Source of the DNA: Chionis minor
Taxonomy: Eukaryota; Chordata; Aves; Charadriiformes; Chionididae
Assembly: GCA_013398295.1 (NCBI GenBank)
Contig: VZSF01004775.1
Location: 434,001-498,000, forward strand
DNA length: 64,000 nt
Direction of reading: 5' to 3'
Position 1 is the stretch's first letter. Every line of letters starts with the position of its first letter. A program made the translations under genes and the position numbers. Below the pieces are notes generated by a model. That model saw only the letters and a list, made by a program, of their open reading frames with translations, searched no databases and was not told the origin of the DNA. Positions 51,101 to 59,220 of the stretch are shown in pieces.

Positions 51101-54100
51101 ACAATAATTTCAAAACTTGATTATTTCCTAAAGGACAAGCTTTCTTACCAAGAAAAGCCATGCAGCCAAATGTACCATTCCAGAAATAATGTTTTGAAAA
51201 CTGAACCAGTATTATGAAAGAGTCCTTTACTTTACTGCCAAGAATTCTTGCTGTTGCTCACTGTTAAACTTTTGTTCTAGAGAAAACTAATATAATACAT
51301 TATTTTTTTCATTTGCTCTAAATGCTAGAAACTATTTGGTAAACGTGTAATTGAGCAACAATGTGTGTGTGTTTGTCCTCTCTGTTCAATCAGGACACCC
51401 ATTTACTTGGTTTGGGGCTCAGTGGGCCAGATCCTCCAGTGAAGCCCAGAACTGTGCTCACTTTACATCAGTGTTAGATGTGGCCCAGCATATAGAGCAG
51501 ACTGCCAGCCTCTGCCATCAGCTACGCTGGTGGAGATTTGAAGATGTTGGACTTACTTGGATAAAAGTGAGGGCAGCTGTTAACTCGTAATTGTTTTAAA
51601 ATGTGGACAAATCCAAGTAAGCAGCAGTAGCAGGCATCTCACACACTTTAAATGTACATCAGCACCCTGCTTTGTTGGCTCCAGAGCCATCCTGGATCAG
51701 TTACAGCATTTACTAACCAGAGTGGTCTCTTTTTAGCAAACTAGGTTTCAGTTTGAAAACTCAGCTAAATGCTTTGTTGGAAGTTCATCTGAAAAAACGT
51801 AGATAGTCAGCAGTTACAACATGCACCCCCCTCACCTATTTGCAGTTTTCTGCCCTAGGGTGATATCCGTTGTCTCAGGAGTCCACCATAACGGCCCATA
51901 AAAGAAGCCCGGGGATGCCTGTGGACACAGACCCCAGTGAAGTTAGTCTGAGATACATCCTATCTCAGATTATTGACACCCTGCAGCAGGGTCTTCCAGC
52001 CAGTGATGGCAGATGCAGCTGTAGCTCATCCACTATCCTGAAGGAAGGTTGAATTCGACTAATGTGATTATAACTGCTAACAGCAAGTTTCTCTTCCCCA
52101 AGTGGCAGCAGTAAGGACAGGAAGAATTAATTACTTTTAATTGTGCACTCATCCAGACTGATCATAGAGTTGAGCTTGCAGCACCTCTTGAAATTGCTGC
52201 AACTTTATTTGTACACCAAACCTTCCCAGTGTTGCTTGAGGGCAGCATAGCTACGTACCACCATACTGCGTGGATGGCAGAAGGGCATCGTTTATCAATT
52301 TCCTTTCAGCAGATCAACACCACAAAGAACAGCACCTTACAGAGTCTGGTGAATATAACGTAACATAAACCCCTAACACTTCTTGCTGCTGTACAGTTTT
52401 GTTTCTGCAGCTAATGCCATCGGTGTCACTCCTGTTCTTCCTAAGGGATACAGACAGGGCAGTTAACTATTATAAAAAATGGTGGAACACAACAGGTCTA
52501 TTTCTGGAGACACTGTGGACTGGTGTTTTCAAAAGCAGCGTTGTCTTGTCTGATCTTATGGTGTTCCTACTTTCTCAGTTCCATAATACACACAGAGCAA
52601 GATGCATTGTACAGCTGAAGAGATCAACTTTAACATAAGATGGTTCAGACCATCTGCAGGCACTGAACCTTCTTTAACCTTCTTTCAAAGAAGAGGAGCA
52701 CTGAGCAATGTATTGGCAGTCGAGTAAACAGTCACTGCATCTTGCTTTTGGCATGGGTGGACTGGAAGTCATGGTTCAGAATTTGTGTTCAAAAATGCTG
52801 CATCAGAAGTAGATGATACAGCAGCAACAGAATTTTTCACAATTACAGTTGAAGCAGCTTTGCTTACAGAATCACAGGATCACTTAGGTTGGAAGAGACC
52901 TTCGAAATCATTGAGTCCAACCATAAACCTAACACTGCTAAACCACCCCTAAACCATGTCCCTCAGCACCACGTCTGCCCATCTTTTAAGTACCTCCAGG
53001 GATGGTGATTCCACCACTTCCCCAGGCAGCCTGTTCCAATGCTTGACAACCCTTTCTGTAAAGAAGTTTTCCCTAATATCCAACCTAAACCTTCCCTGGC
53101 ACAACTTGAGTCTTACCATTGCCTTTTTTTCTACACTGTACTAGGCATGTCTGGAGTGACGGGTGCAGCACTGAGAGAGACATCCTTTATTAACCGCAGC
53201 TTGTCTGCCCTAGCAGACGTTCTTGGAGCAATAGCAGAACAGCGATCTCACGTACCGTATCGAAACAGCAAACTTACACGTTTGCTTCAGGACTCCTTAG
53301 GTGAGGGATTTTTCTGACTTTTGTTTAACAATATAGATGTCTTTTCCCAATCTTTCCCCTCCTTTGTTGTCTACAACTAGAGGATGATCTTGTACTCCTC
53401 CCTTGTATGTGGGCCTCTATTCAAAGACTCACTGCCTTTGGAGCAGTGTGAGTACACAGCAAAATTTCTGAACTCCTCCTGAATTTGGCTAAACCTTGCT
53501 TTTTGCAAGGTTCTGTTTAGGAATACACTTGGAATAATCACAACGTCTCTAATAGGATTGTGTAAAGGGTAATAATTGCATTTCACTTGTGTTTTATGTC
53601 AGGTACAGTTTACAAGTTCAGCTTCAATCTTTATATTACTATAGGGTGTAGTCGCATATTTTACCGACCTTAACATTGTGCCCTCTAGCAGTAACACAAT
53701 GGAGGGAGACTCCGAAACATACGCATGTACTGTGCTACAACTTATTCTTGTGTTTGGGTCACCTCCTCTTCTCTTGCTCCTTATCTATGCAGAAATAGTT
53801 TTAAAGCAAGTGTAATTCCTGCAGTAACATCAGGTTTGTGTCCACCCATATGGTATATTAGTCTGTCTTTCTCCAGCCAGAAAGCATCAGCCCTCTAGTC
53901 TCCAGTTCAAGGCACCAGCAGCGACTGAGGTAACAGTTCTTCAGAGCTTCTGAAAGACTATTAATTTTTGCTTGAACTTGGAATTTCACCTAGCGCTGGA
54001 CTCCCCACTGTGAAAAGGGAAAGCCAAAGACAGAAGTGAGTTTAGGCGCTATGTTGTATGGGCACTGAACCTGGTGTGTGACTTGGGTGACACTGTTTAG

Positions 54101-54690
54101 GTGAAGTGTTGAAAGTGGCAATTTCCCTGTTTGTTTAATCATTCTCTGCAAACTTCTAAGAAGTCTGTTTTGCTTTACTGGCACACAAATAAGCTGTTTT
54201 GCCATTGCCCTGAATTTACAAACATTTGACAAAGCTTAGTGAAGTGCCCAGACCCATCACATGCATGCAGAGTAACTGATGAAGCTGTGAGGGGAAAAAA
54301 CGTGCATTACAAGTTGTGAAACATTTATTCTACTGGGCAAACATCATATGGTTAGATACAGACGTTCCTTGAAGGAGCTGTCTGTTTTCAACAGCCCTCT
54401 TCGTGTACAATCTTCTGCTTCATAAAAGCAATGGTAGCCTATGCTCGTTGTTGTGTAGATAAATACATTACCAGTGTACAGCTTGCTGAAAATGAGGTAA
54501 ATAACTATATTTTGCCTTTTTCCTGCTTTTAGGAGGTGATGCCAAACTGCTGGTGATGCTGTGCATCTCTCCTCACCAGAAGTACTTAACAGAATCAATG
54601 CAGTCTCTGGGATTTGGAACTCGTGCTCGGCAAGTTCAGAGAGGACAAGTCAAGAAAAAAAATTTCCCAGTGCCGAGTAAAGCAAAATAA
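8919..54690 (+). CDS. KIF25: KIF25, kinesin-14 family motor protein, complete, 16 coding exons
   Basis: Join: 8919-8993, 10187-10252, 14237-14353, 16566-16707, 18462-18535, 21709-21804, 23005-23093, 24621-24663, 30084-30151, 34652-34726, 40888-41037, 42118-42294, 47741-47892, 50408-50605, 53145-53300, 54533-54690. The join is 1836 nt in one frame with GT donors and AG acceptors throughout, giving 611 residues. Residues 1-190 are charged and coiled-coil-like. The kinesin-14 neck ([17 protein letters not shown], about 183-198) joins the motor, which has a P-loop GQTGSGKT (291-298), switch I SSRSH (421-425), switch II DLAGSE (500-505), and RNSKLT. A short basic tail follows. C-terminal motors with this neck generally move to microtubule minus ends. 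Human KIF25 is reported to oppose centrosome separation. Human KIF25, as I recall it, is only about 384 residues, so the stalk here is longer. The name rests on remembered motor sequence and on AFDN as neighbour. Exons 1-5 are less certain than exons 6-16. Confidence 0.92.
9190..9317 (+). mobile_element. CR1 LINE 3' end, short
   Basis: It reads GGATGGGGCTTTGGGCAACC, GGAGGTGTCCCTGCCCATGG, GGTTGGAACTAGATGATG and TCCCTTCCAACC, then ends ATTCTGTG plus a degraded octamer. This is the classic CR1 3' terminus, about 130 bases long. Confidence 0.92.
9328..9632 (+). mobile_element. CR1 LINE 3' end, second copy in tandem
   Basis: It carries the CR1 ORF2 tail and 3' UTR in order: AGGATAAGGGGTAATGG, TTTAAACTGAAAGAGGGGAG, CAGGTTACCCAGGGAAGC, GGATGGGGCTTTGG and CCCTTCCAACTC, ending TTCTGTGATTCTATG. 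It starts about 10 bases after the terminal octamers of the previous CR1, in the same orientation. Confidence 0.93.
10187..10252 (+). CDS. KIF25: KIF25 coding exon 2
   Basis: Phase 0 to phase 0, 22 codons: [22 protein letters not shown]. The acceptor is TTTTTACTTAG and the donor GAG|GTAACT. Its hydrophobic spacing fits a coiled coil and suggests the start of the dimerising or tetramerising stalk. Confidence 0.82.
10253..14236 (+). other. KIF25 intron 2
   Basis: Phase 0, about 4 kb, AT-rich. It contains the 35-bp palindrome at 12484-12518 and a weaker hairpin near 12305-12329. No CR1 was recognised. Around 11884-12285 both strands lack stops for over 100 codons, but no known domain or splice signals are seen. 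Confidence 0.6.
12484..12518. repeat. Near-perfect 35-bp palindrome (17-bp arms, 1-nt centre)
   Basis: CAATAAAAGTAGAATTG (12484-12500), then A, then its exact reverse complement (12502-12518). There are no mismatches in the 17-bp stem. It lies in KIF25 intron 2. Confidence 0.97.
14237..14353 (+). CDS. KIF25: KIF25 coding exon 3
   Basis: Phase 0 to phase 0, 39 codons, from [20 protein letters not shown] to [10 protein letters not shown]. The acceptor follows a T-rich tract (TTTTTTTAAACAG) and the donor is AAG|GTAAAG. It continues the N-terminal stalk and is Gln- and Leu-rich. No stand-alone domain recognised. Confidence 0.82.
14397..14432. repeat. 18-bp direct tandem duplication
   Basis: ATATTTACATGCTTATCA occurs twice head to tail without mismatch, 44 bases into intron 3. 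It looks like a recent slippage or duplication event. Confidence 0.95.
14946..15231 (-). mobile_element. CR1 LINE 3' fragment
   Basis: The + strand reads CATAGAATCATAGAATAG, then GGAAGGGACCTTTAAAGG, GATCAGGTTGCTCAGAGCCC, CTCTCTGGGCAACCTGGG and TCTTGTCCTGTTGCAAGAGG. This is the complement of a CR1 3' UTR and ORF2 tail. Confidence 0.93.
15389..15446 (+). mobile_element. CR1 LINE 3' scrap
   Basis: TGGTTGGACTAGATGATCTT, GTAGGTCCTTTCCAACTGAAC, then TGTTCTGTTCTATTCT is the terminal 55-60 bases of a CR1 with decayed octamers. Confidence 0.8.
16566..16707 (+). CDS. KIF25: KIF25 coding exon 4
   Basis: Enters in phase 0 and leaves one base over. It encodes [36 protein letters not shown] and [11 protein letters not shown], a strongly helical coiled-coil segment. 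The acceptor is ambiguous: GAG|AAG|AGG gives two in-phase choices (start 16566 or 16569) that differ by one Lys. The donor is CAAA|GTAAGG. From memory this segment resembles the vertebrate KIF25 stalk. Confidence 0.87.
16708..18461 (+). other. KIF25 intron 4
   Basis: Phase 1. No repeat or other gene recognised. Confidence 0.55.
18462..18535 (+). CDS. KIF25: KIF25 coding exon 5
   Basis: The acceptor is TCTCATTTTAG. The exon completes a split Thr codon and encodes [20 protein letters not shown] then ISGR. The donor is AGG|GTAGGA, phase 0. The sequence itself is not diagnostic, but it restores the frame exactly between exons 4 and 6. Confidence 0.75.
18536..21708 (+). other. KIF25 intron 5
   Basis: Phase 0, about 3.2 kb. 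No repeat or gene recognised, apart from a T-run at about 20337-20351. Confidence 0.55.
21709..21804 (+). CDS. KIF25: KIF25 coding exon 6 (stalk-neck)
   Basis: 32 codons, phase 0 to 0: [20 protein letters not shown] then [12 protein letters not shown]. The RRALHNSLV end is the start of the kinesin-14 neck helix. The acceptor is GTGTTTCAG: the nearer TTCCAG at 21700 would bring an in-frame stop. The donor is GTT|GTAAGT. Confidence 0.93.
21805..23004 (+). other. KIF25 intron 6
   Basis: Phase 0. A decoy exon-like segment at 22714-22777 is discussed under rejected items. No CR1 seen. Confidence 0.55.
23005..23093 (+). CDS. KIF25: KIF25 coding exon 7 (neck, motor strand 1)
   Basis: [18 protein letters not shown] then [22 protein letters not shown] is the kinesin-14 neck-motor junction and first beta strand, with the RxRP nucleotide-base-binding motif. 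The donor is CAG|GTAATT with two bases over. Confidence 0.96.
23094..24620 (+). other. KIF25 intron 7
   Basis: Phase 2. Holds a 19-base A run at about 23885-23903. No other feature recognised. Confidence 0.55.
24621..24663 (+). CDS. KIF25: KIF25 coding exon 8 (short)
   Basis: Only 43 bases: it completes an Arg codon and encodes [14 protein letters not shown]. The acceptor follows TTTTTTTTTCTTACAG and the donor is GAT|GTGAGT. It joins smoothly to [11 protein letters not shown] of the next exon, the motor N-terminal region. Confidence 0.9.
27225..27506 (+). mobile_element. CR1 LINE 3' fragment
   Basis: Recognisable blocks: ACAAGTTGAGGAATAGGCAT, AAATTCAGCTTAAACGTAGG, ACTGGAACAGGTTGCCTAGA, TGACCCTGCTCTGAGCAGGG and TCCCTTCCCACC, then ATTCTGTGATTCTGGG. 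It is a different CR1 subfamily from the intron 1 copies. Confidence 0.9.
28837..28888 (+). repeat. 52-base homopyrimidine tract
   Basis: Uninterrupted T/C from 28837 to 28888 with C9, C5 and T14 runs, followed at once by AG. Confidence 0.97.
30084..30151 (+). CDS. KIF25: KIF25 coding exon 9
   Basis: [20 protein letters not shown] then FE, with two bases of an Arg codon. This is the motor strand leading to the fixed F-x-F-D/E-x-V-F type motif of kinesins (here TFQFERVY after splicing). The acceptor is CTGTTAG and the donor GAG|GTGAGT. Confidence 0.95.
30152..34651 (+). other. KIF25 intron 9
   Basis: Phase 2, 4.5 kb. Holds T-rich runs near 30247-30272, a CR1 scrap at 32080-32138 and a T run near 34212. 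No other gene or repeat recognised. Confidence 0.6.
32080..32138 (-). mobile_element. CR1 LINE 3' scrap
   Basis: CATAGAATCATAGAATACCA, GGTTGGAAGGGACCTCAAGG and ATCCTATGGTCCAACA is the complement of the last 59 bases of a CR1. Confidence 0.92.
34652..34726 (+). CDS. KIF25: KIF25 coding exon 10
   Basis: Completes Arg, then [20 protein letters not shown] and SLLD with two bases of Gly. This is the motor helix before the P-loop. The acceptor is TTGCTTCTCAG and the donor GG|GTAAGT. Confidence 0.95.
35754..37560 (-). mobile_element. CR1 LINE, about 1.8 kb, defective
   Basis: Antisense to KIF25. Read on the minus strand it carries CR1 ORF2 blocks in order: [30 protein letters not shown], the [16 protein letters not shown] and [19 protein letters not shown] reverse-transcriptase motifs, WMRNWLDG, a [10 protein letters not shown] segment where the catalytic FADD box should be, [33 protein letters not shown], then the 3' UTR and an octamer remnant at 35754. 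The frame is broken in several places and the catalytic box is mutated (FAYD). The 5' limit near 37560 is approximate. Confidence 0.92.
38128..38225 (+). other. Exon-like segment of unknown status in intron 10
   Basis: A good acceptor (TTTCGTTTTTCAG) and a good donor (AGA|GTAAGA) enclose 98 bases that are open from the first base, including [14 protein letters not shown]. Its length and phase do not fit KIF25 between exons 10 and 11, so inclusion would shift the frame. It could be a poison or alternative exon, part of a nested transcript, or chance. No homologue recognised. Confidence 0.25.
40888..41037 (+). CDS. KIF25: KIF25 coding exon 11 (P-loop)
   Basis: Reads [36 protein letters not shown] and [22 protein letters not shown] is the ATP-binding Walker A loop, with the Lys and Thr present. 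The acceptor is TTAATTTTCAG and the donor CAG|GTAACA. Confidence 0.98.
41038..42117 (+). other. KIF25 intron 11
   Basis: Phase 2. No repeat or gene recognised; ends in a long T/C tract before the acceptor. Confidence 0.6.
42118..42294 (+). CDS. KIF25: KIF25 coding exon 12
   Basis: Completes Arg, then [40 protein letters not shown] and [18 protein letters not shown]. [14 protein letters not shown] is the kinesin motif of the central motor sheet. The acceptor is TTATTCTCCAG and the donor GA|GTAAGT. Confidence 0.97.
42295..47740 (+). other. KIF25 intron 12
   Basis: Phase 2, 5.4 kb. Holds a sense CR1 (43210-43956) and a T run at about 47310-47323. Nothing else recognised. Confidence 0.6.
43210..43956 (+). 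mobile_element. CR1 LINE 3' part with intact ORF2 C-terminus
   Basis: Reads [97 protein letters not shown] and [20 protein letters not shown], reaching the normal stop at 43867. The 3' UTR ends with two exact ATTCTATG octamers (43939-43954). With its clean octamers and open frame it is among the youngest copies here. Confidence 0.95.
47741..47892 (+). CDS. KIF25: KIF25 coding exon 13 (switch I)
   Basis: Completes Glu, then [40 protein letters not shown] and [15 protein letters not shown] is the switch I core that senses the gamma-phosphate. The Asn usual three residues before the first Ser is His here. The acceptor is TACTGTCCAG and the donor TTG|GTAAGT. Confidence 0.97.
47893..50407 (+). 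other. KIF25 intron 13
   Basis: Phase 1. Contains an imperfect 28-bp tandem duplication (47973-48028) and a short GA repeat (about 49608-49620). No CR1 seen. Confidence 0.55.
47973..48028. repeat. Imperfect 28-bp tandem duplication
   Basis: Two pyrimidine-rich units, each TTTTTCCTCCTT[A/T]TTCTAATGTTT plus four or five bases, lie head to tail and match at about 24 of 28 positions. Confidence 0.85.
50408..50605 (+). CDS. KIF25: KIF25 coding exon 14 (Ser-rich insert and switch II)
   Basis: Begins with a polar insert, [40 protein letters not shown] and [11 protein letters not shown], then [14 protein letters not shown], which is motor strand 7 and switch II (DLAGSE). The insert makes switch I to switch II about 75 residues apart. 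The acceptor is CACTAACCAG and the donor TTG|GTAAGC. Confidence 0.97.
50606..53144 (+). other. KIF25 intron 14
   Basis: Phase 1. Contains an antisense CR1 (52866-53110) close to its acceptor. No other feature recognised. Confidence 0.6.
52866..53110 (-). mobile_element. CR1 LINE 3' fragment at an exon border
   Basis: The + strand reads ACAGAATCACAGGATCACTT, AGGTTGGAAGAGACCTTCGA, GAGTCCAACCATAAACCTAA, CCACCACTTCCCCAGGCAGC, CTGTTCCAATGCTTGACAAC and CTTCCCTGGCACAACTTGAG. It is the complement of a CR1 3' end of another subfamily. The match stops 34 bases before exon 15. Confidence 0.92.
53145..53300 (+). CDS. KIF25: KIF25 coding exon 15
   Basis: Reads [40 protein letters not shown] and [12 protein letters not shown]. 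The [11 protein letters not shown] helix and [18 protein letters not shown] belong to the microtubule-binding face of kinesins. The acceptor is CACTGTACTAG and the donor TAG|GTGAGG. Confidence 0.98.
53301..54532 (+). other. KIF25 intron 15
   Basis: Phase 1. No repeat or gene recognised. Confidence 0.6.
54533..54690 (+). CDS. KIF25: KIF25 coding exon 16, end of protein
   Basis: Completes Gly, then [38 protein letters not shown] and the basic tail [13 protein letters not shown] with TAA at 54688-54690. The first part is the last motor strand and helix. The tail is short, as expected when the motor is C-terminal. The acceptor is TCCTGCTTTTAG. Confidence 0.97.
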
Positions 54691-54815
54691 AACCTAAGAC
54701 TCCTGTGGATTAAAGTATTATTAATGAGTTCCTCAGACTGAAATTTATATTGTTGTCCTAAAGCCATTCTTTTAGATATCAACTGCCAGATAAAATAAAC
54801 AATCCTCAATGTGGC
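54691..54815 (+). other. KIF25: KIF25 3' untranslated region
   Basis: Short and AT-rich. AATAAA lies at 54794-54799, about 105 bases after the stop. The cleavage point is estimated 15-20 bases later. Confidence 0.6.
54794..54799 (+). terminator. KIF25: KIF25 polyadenylation signal
   Basis: Canonical AATAAA within GATAAAATAAACAATCC, the first hexamer after the stop codon. A GT-containing stretch follows. Confidence 0.6.
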
Positions 54816-57800
54816 ATTAGTAAGCCATAAACCTGCTGATAATGTTCTTGCTCCAAAGATAATAGCAAGTATTAACAACAGCTACCAACCATGGTGGAAT
54901 GACATAGAAATAAATCAGGCTTTTTTAGGAAAGCTACTTGAAGACATGTTTTTGGTGATGTGTTTACTTTGGGCAAGTAGAACTAAGTCAACAGCGCCCT
55001 GATTTAGGATGGCTCACTTCTGAGGGGCCAAGGGTGCATTCTGTTTACTCAGTAGAAGGCAGGAGTCTAAGTATCATTCCAGTGCTTCAAAGCAGCAAGT
55101 GAAATACTCCCAGTTTGGATTAATATGAGACATGTCATCGTGGCTTGCTTTTCTTGCCTGGCAGGGATGGGGTCATTCCTAATGCGCCGTCAAGAGGTAG
55201 GAGTGTAAAGGAACCATCAGCTGTACAGAATGGAGTTCTGTTCTCTGGTTTTAGGCAGCTAATAATGGCGCTAGTGAGATGGAGAAAAAGGAGTAAGGCT
55301 ATATCTATTATCCCTCTGGAATGCAGCTTGGGAAGCAAAGGAGGGATTATAAAATTTTTTGAAAACACAGTCAGGTTAAATGGTTGGAGCAAATCCCAAC
55401 TCTGCTGAGTTCACTAAGACTACAGCTTTGCCTGGTTTGGATTTGGTTTGTTGGGTTTTTTTCTCCACTAGTGCTAAAAGGCCCTGAACTTCAGATCTTA
55501 ACAGCTAATGGGACCTAACTTGTACAACTGTTTTAGAAGCAGTCTAGCCTGTTGTTTCACTTGCGTTTCTGAAGCAAGTTAACCACATCACAACCTTGAA
55601 GACGTGCCTGCACATTCTACAAGGTTAACTATGCGCTTCCCATCCATCGCATGAATAAAACACCTAAAACCTGGCTGGTGATATGATGCTTGTCATCTTC
55701 AAGAGGCTTTCACTCTTACACCACTGTTGAGACAACATCGTGCAGGGCTTGTGAATGAATTTACAGTGGGAGAAGTCTCAAGGAAGTTTAAGCAACATCA
55801 GAGATGAGAAGCGGTTCAGAGATGAGTAGTTGAGTTCCAATAACATCTAATGTGTTTTATGCACTGCGTTATTGCTCAGCAGAGGCCTCAGGATCCACTC
55901 TGAATTTTTACCTCCAGCAATCACTGTGCCGCTAGACTGGGAGAGAGGTCATTGGTAGGTCACTGCAAGAAGGCTTAAATTGCAGTGGCCTGCCCAAAAG
56001 GCTGGAGTTTATAGTACTCCAAGTCACTTAACCTCCACAAGCATAAATATTTATCCAGAGATTATATAGCATACTATTATTGGAATTTCATCCTTGAATA
56101 TGTAACAGCTGCTGTGTTGCATGGAGTGCTCTGGTGCTCGGAACATTAGCATCACAACCACAGAGCTGTAATACTACTTGTTTTCCTAAATAATGTCACA
56201 AGGGTAAAAATGCCCTAACTTTACCCATTTCCAGCAGTAACGGATGGGTAGGAAAAGCATCCGGACACAGGACCTTGTGACACTGAATGGTCACTAAAGC
56301 AATTTCGGGGGAGAAGGTGTCAGAGTGAGGAAGGTTAGCCTGGTAAATGAAGCGCAGGAGCAGACAGCTTCAAGCTCGCCTTAGTCCCCTGACAGCTAGG
56401 CTACTAAAGCAGCACGGATTAGAGCTCTAGAAGATGTTAAGTGACAAGCTGATTCCACCAGCATCTTTAAGTTCCTCAAATATTTTTAAGGATTTGGCAT
56501 TTCCTAAGTGTTAGTAGAAATGTAACTCGTCACGAGCTGTGCTTTCTTTTCTGGAGCTGCTCTTCAGAACTTGGCATTTATTTACAATCTGTGTGGTAGG
56601 GGAAGAGCAGCAATACTTATTGTTAAAGCTGAGAAATAAATCCCTCAAATATCAGCAAATACCAAAAGTTGAAGTTTCTACATTAACATTAACTCTGCCA
56701 AATTGTGCATATGCAGTATTTGCTATTCCCGTTTTCCTTGTCAGCACAGTGTATCACTTGTTGTTTGACCTACACAGTGAAGTGTACAGGATGCACAGGG
56801 CAGCGGAGTTAACATTTTGCTCCAAGAGCTTTCAGTTTTGGAATTTCCTGGGTTATAGACATGTGATTGCTCAATGCCAGTGTCAGATGCAATGTGCTGA
56901 AGGAAAGAAGGGTAAAAGTTGGAAGGGTGAAGTGGCTTTACTCCAGTATCTAAGCTGAACTGTCTTCTGCCTTGAAGATTCCCTCGGACCTGCTAAAGGA
57001 GAGGCAGGGATCTTCAGATGTGTAACTAATGTCCTGAGAAGCAGGAAAAGCACTAGTACAAGGCCCTATACTTCTCTGCTGTATTGTTTTTGGTTGTCAG
57101 ATCCTTCAAGCCTTGAAATGAGAGCTATGTCAGAAAAGCAGGTGTGGCAGATAATCATGGAGCTGACTTTGTTTCCTTTGTTGACCAAAACCTATCCTGA
57201 TAAACCAGTCCTCATCATCTTGACACTGTAAAGCTGAAACACACATGCCAACACCGGGAGAAAGAAAGTGATAATTGAAAGGATTCTAACAAATTGAGAC
57301 AGGAGGTCATAAGCACCAGGAAAAAGGTGGTGGTTTTCAAGAGTGCCCATGTGGTATATTTGCTAATACAGCTTTGTTCTCTGGATGGGCAGGGCTGCAC
57401 ACAAATGACAGTAAAAACTGTGTAAGTCAGGAGAAAATCCTTTCAGCGAAGCCCACAAGTGCGTAATCCAGAGCTCAGCTGGTCTCTTGGTGCATGGAAG
57501 CGAGAGCACTCTCAGCCCTGCTCTACCTCTGCCAGCTCAGCCGGGTGACTGGCTCAGTTTTGGAGAGAGTACTGTTCACTGTAGGGGAGGTCCTCTCTCC
57601 TCTCCACAATCAGCATGCCTTGGTGGCAGGCGACATGCTGACTTTTCACTGCTGGGCTCTCCTCCTCCCCTGTGCCCCCACTTTCCCCGAGACAGTTCAG
57701 CCAGGGCTCAGCTACGTCACACCTTCTACCCTCCAGCCGGATGAAATCGGCATTCCTCCGCAGAGCGATGCAAGGCACCACAAACCCCAGCTATCTGTTG

Positions 57801-59220
57801 GACTGGCCTTCAGATGCCCCCTCTCAAATTAATTCTGCCTTTTCCCTTGTCCCGCAGATGATCTCAGCAAACCATTTTAGCAACAGTAGCCAGGAGCCTC
57901 CACCTCCTCCTCAACAAGCCTACCCGTTATTGAAACCACAGCAAGCCCAAGAGAATTCGGTCTTGTGAATACTTTGGTATTCCGTGTCCTGCTTTTGTGT
58001 GAAGTTGGCCAAGGAGTCAGTGGCCTGAAGCCTGACCAGCACAGCAGCTGCCTGGGAGGCCCAGGGTCTGGTGTTCATGCCAACGTACCCCAAGCACCTT
58101 ATGTACAGGTGGAAGAAGCTTCCACCCTGTGAACACCCCTGGCACCCTACTCACACATCCTCTAAGCCATAGGCCACGCACCCTCCCAGAACACAGAAAA
58201 TTTGGATGTGGTTCAAAGACAAAGGATTTGAGCTCATGTCTCTCCCCACAAAAGCGAATGCTCTGGCTTGTAGGACATCTAGCAGAGCTGGAGATGGGAC
58301 AGGGAAAATGGGATGCTACCAGACCAATGCTCAAGTCCTAATAGCAGCAAGTGCTCATCTAGGGCAAAAATACACAAATATGCATACACATAGACCTACA
58401 CAAAGTTAGTAGGAGACATCCAGACATATCTGGAATAAGCCAATAGCCTTCAAAGTACAAGTCCAAAATTTGGCCCCAAGCTACAGCTTGGTGCCCATGT
58501 CTCTGTGGATTTATCATTACAGATGGAATTTATCAAACCCAGTTGTTGGTTCCCCTTGCAGCCAAGGCAATGGGATGAACAGGATAGATTCACTTTCAGG
58601 GAGTACCTCTGCCTTCCTAGTCTAACGAAGGAGTCCAGGCAAAGGGTTTAGAGCCCCAGCTCTCAGTTTGCCACAGCCAGGGAAATCGATTGCTCAAGGA
58701 CCTGATTTTGAAGGACATACAACGGCTACAGAGGTTTTTCACTTTTTTTTTTTTCAACCTTGATCCCTGCTATACCTACCCAGCTCTAACGTTGAGCTCT
58801 GCAGCACTGGTCCAACACGCCTTCTCTCAGCCTCTGCAACTCTGTCCCCAGCTCACCTGCAGCACCCGGCACCCCGTATGGGGGGAGGCAGCGTGCAACG
58901 GGGCAGAGCAGAGCACATGGCACAGCAGCTGCGCCCCATCAGTTCCCCGTGGGGATGGGTTTTTTTCCAGCGCCTGCAGGGCACATCTTACATGCTCCCG
59001 GAGCTGCCCCATGCCGAGCACGAGGCTGGCAGGCTGTAAATTCACACTGCATAAATGTAAATTCATAACATTTTGCAGACAAGCCGTTAGTCTTCCTCAC
59101 CACCCAGGAGTACTCGTTCCAGAAGGGCCCAAGGAAGTGACGCGATCCACAATTGCTAAACAGTGCTGCATCTCATCACGGGGTTAAAAAAAAAAAACAA
59201 AAACCCAGTAATTAAACAGC
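54816..59220. other. Intergenic region downstream of KIF25
   Basis: No gene or CR1 recognised. Several open frames of 60-165 codons exist on both strands without known motifs. One, ending at 57968, is mentioned under findings. Confidence 0.45.

Noticed and set aside
56539..56958. 139-codon plus-strand frame
   Set aside because: No ATG-supported start context, no recognisable motif and no splice or promoter signals.
58690..59187. 165-codon plus-strand frame
   Set aside because: Crosses a T-run, lacks any recognisable domain, and has Cys/Ser-rich composition typical of chance frames.
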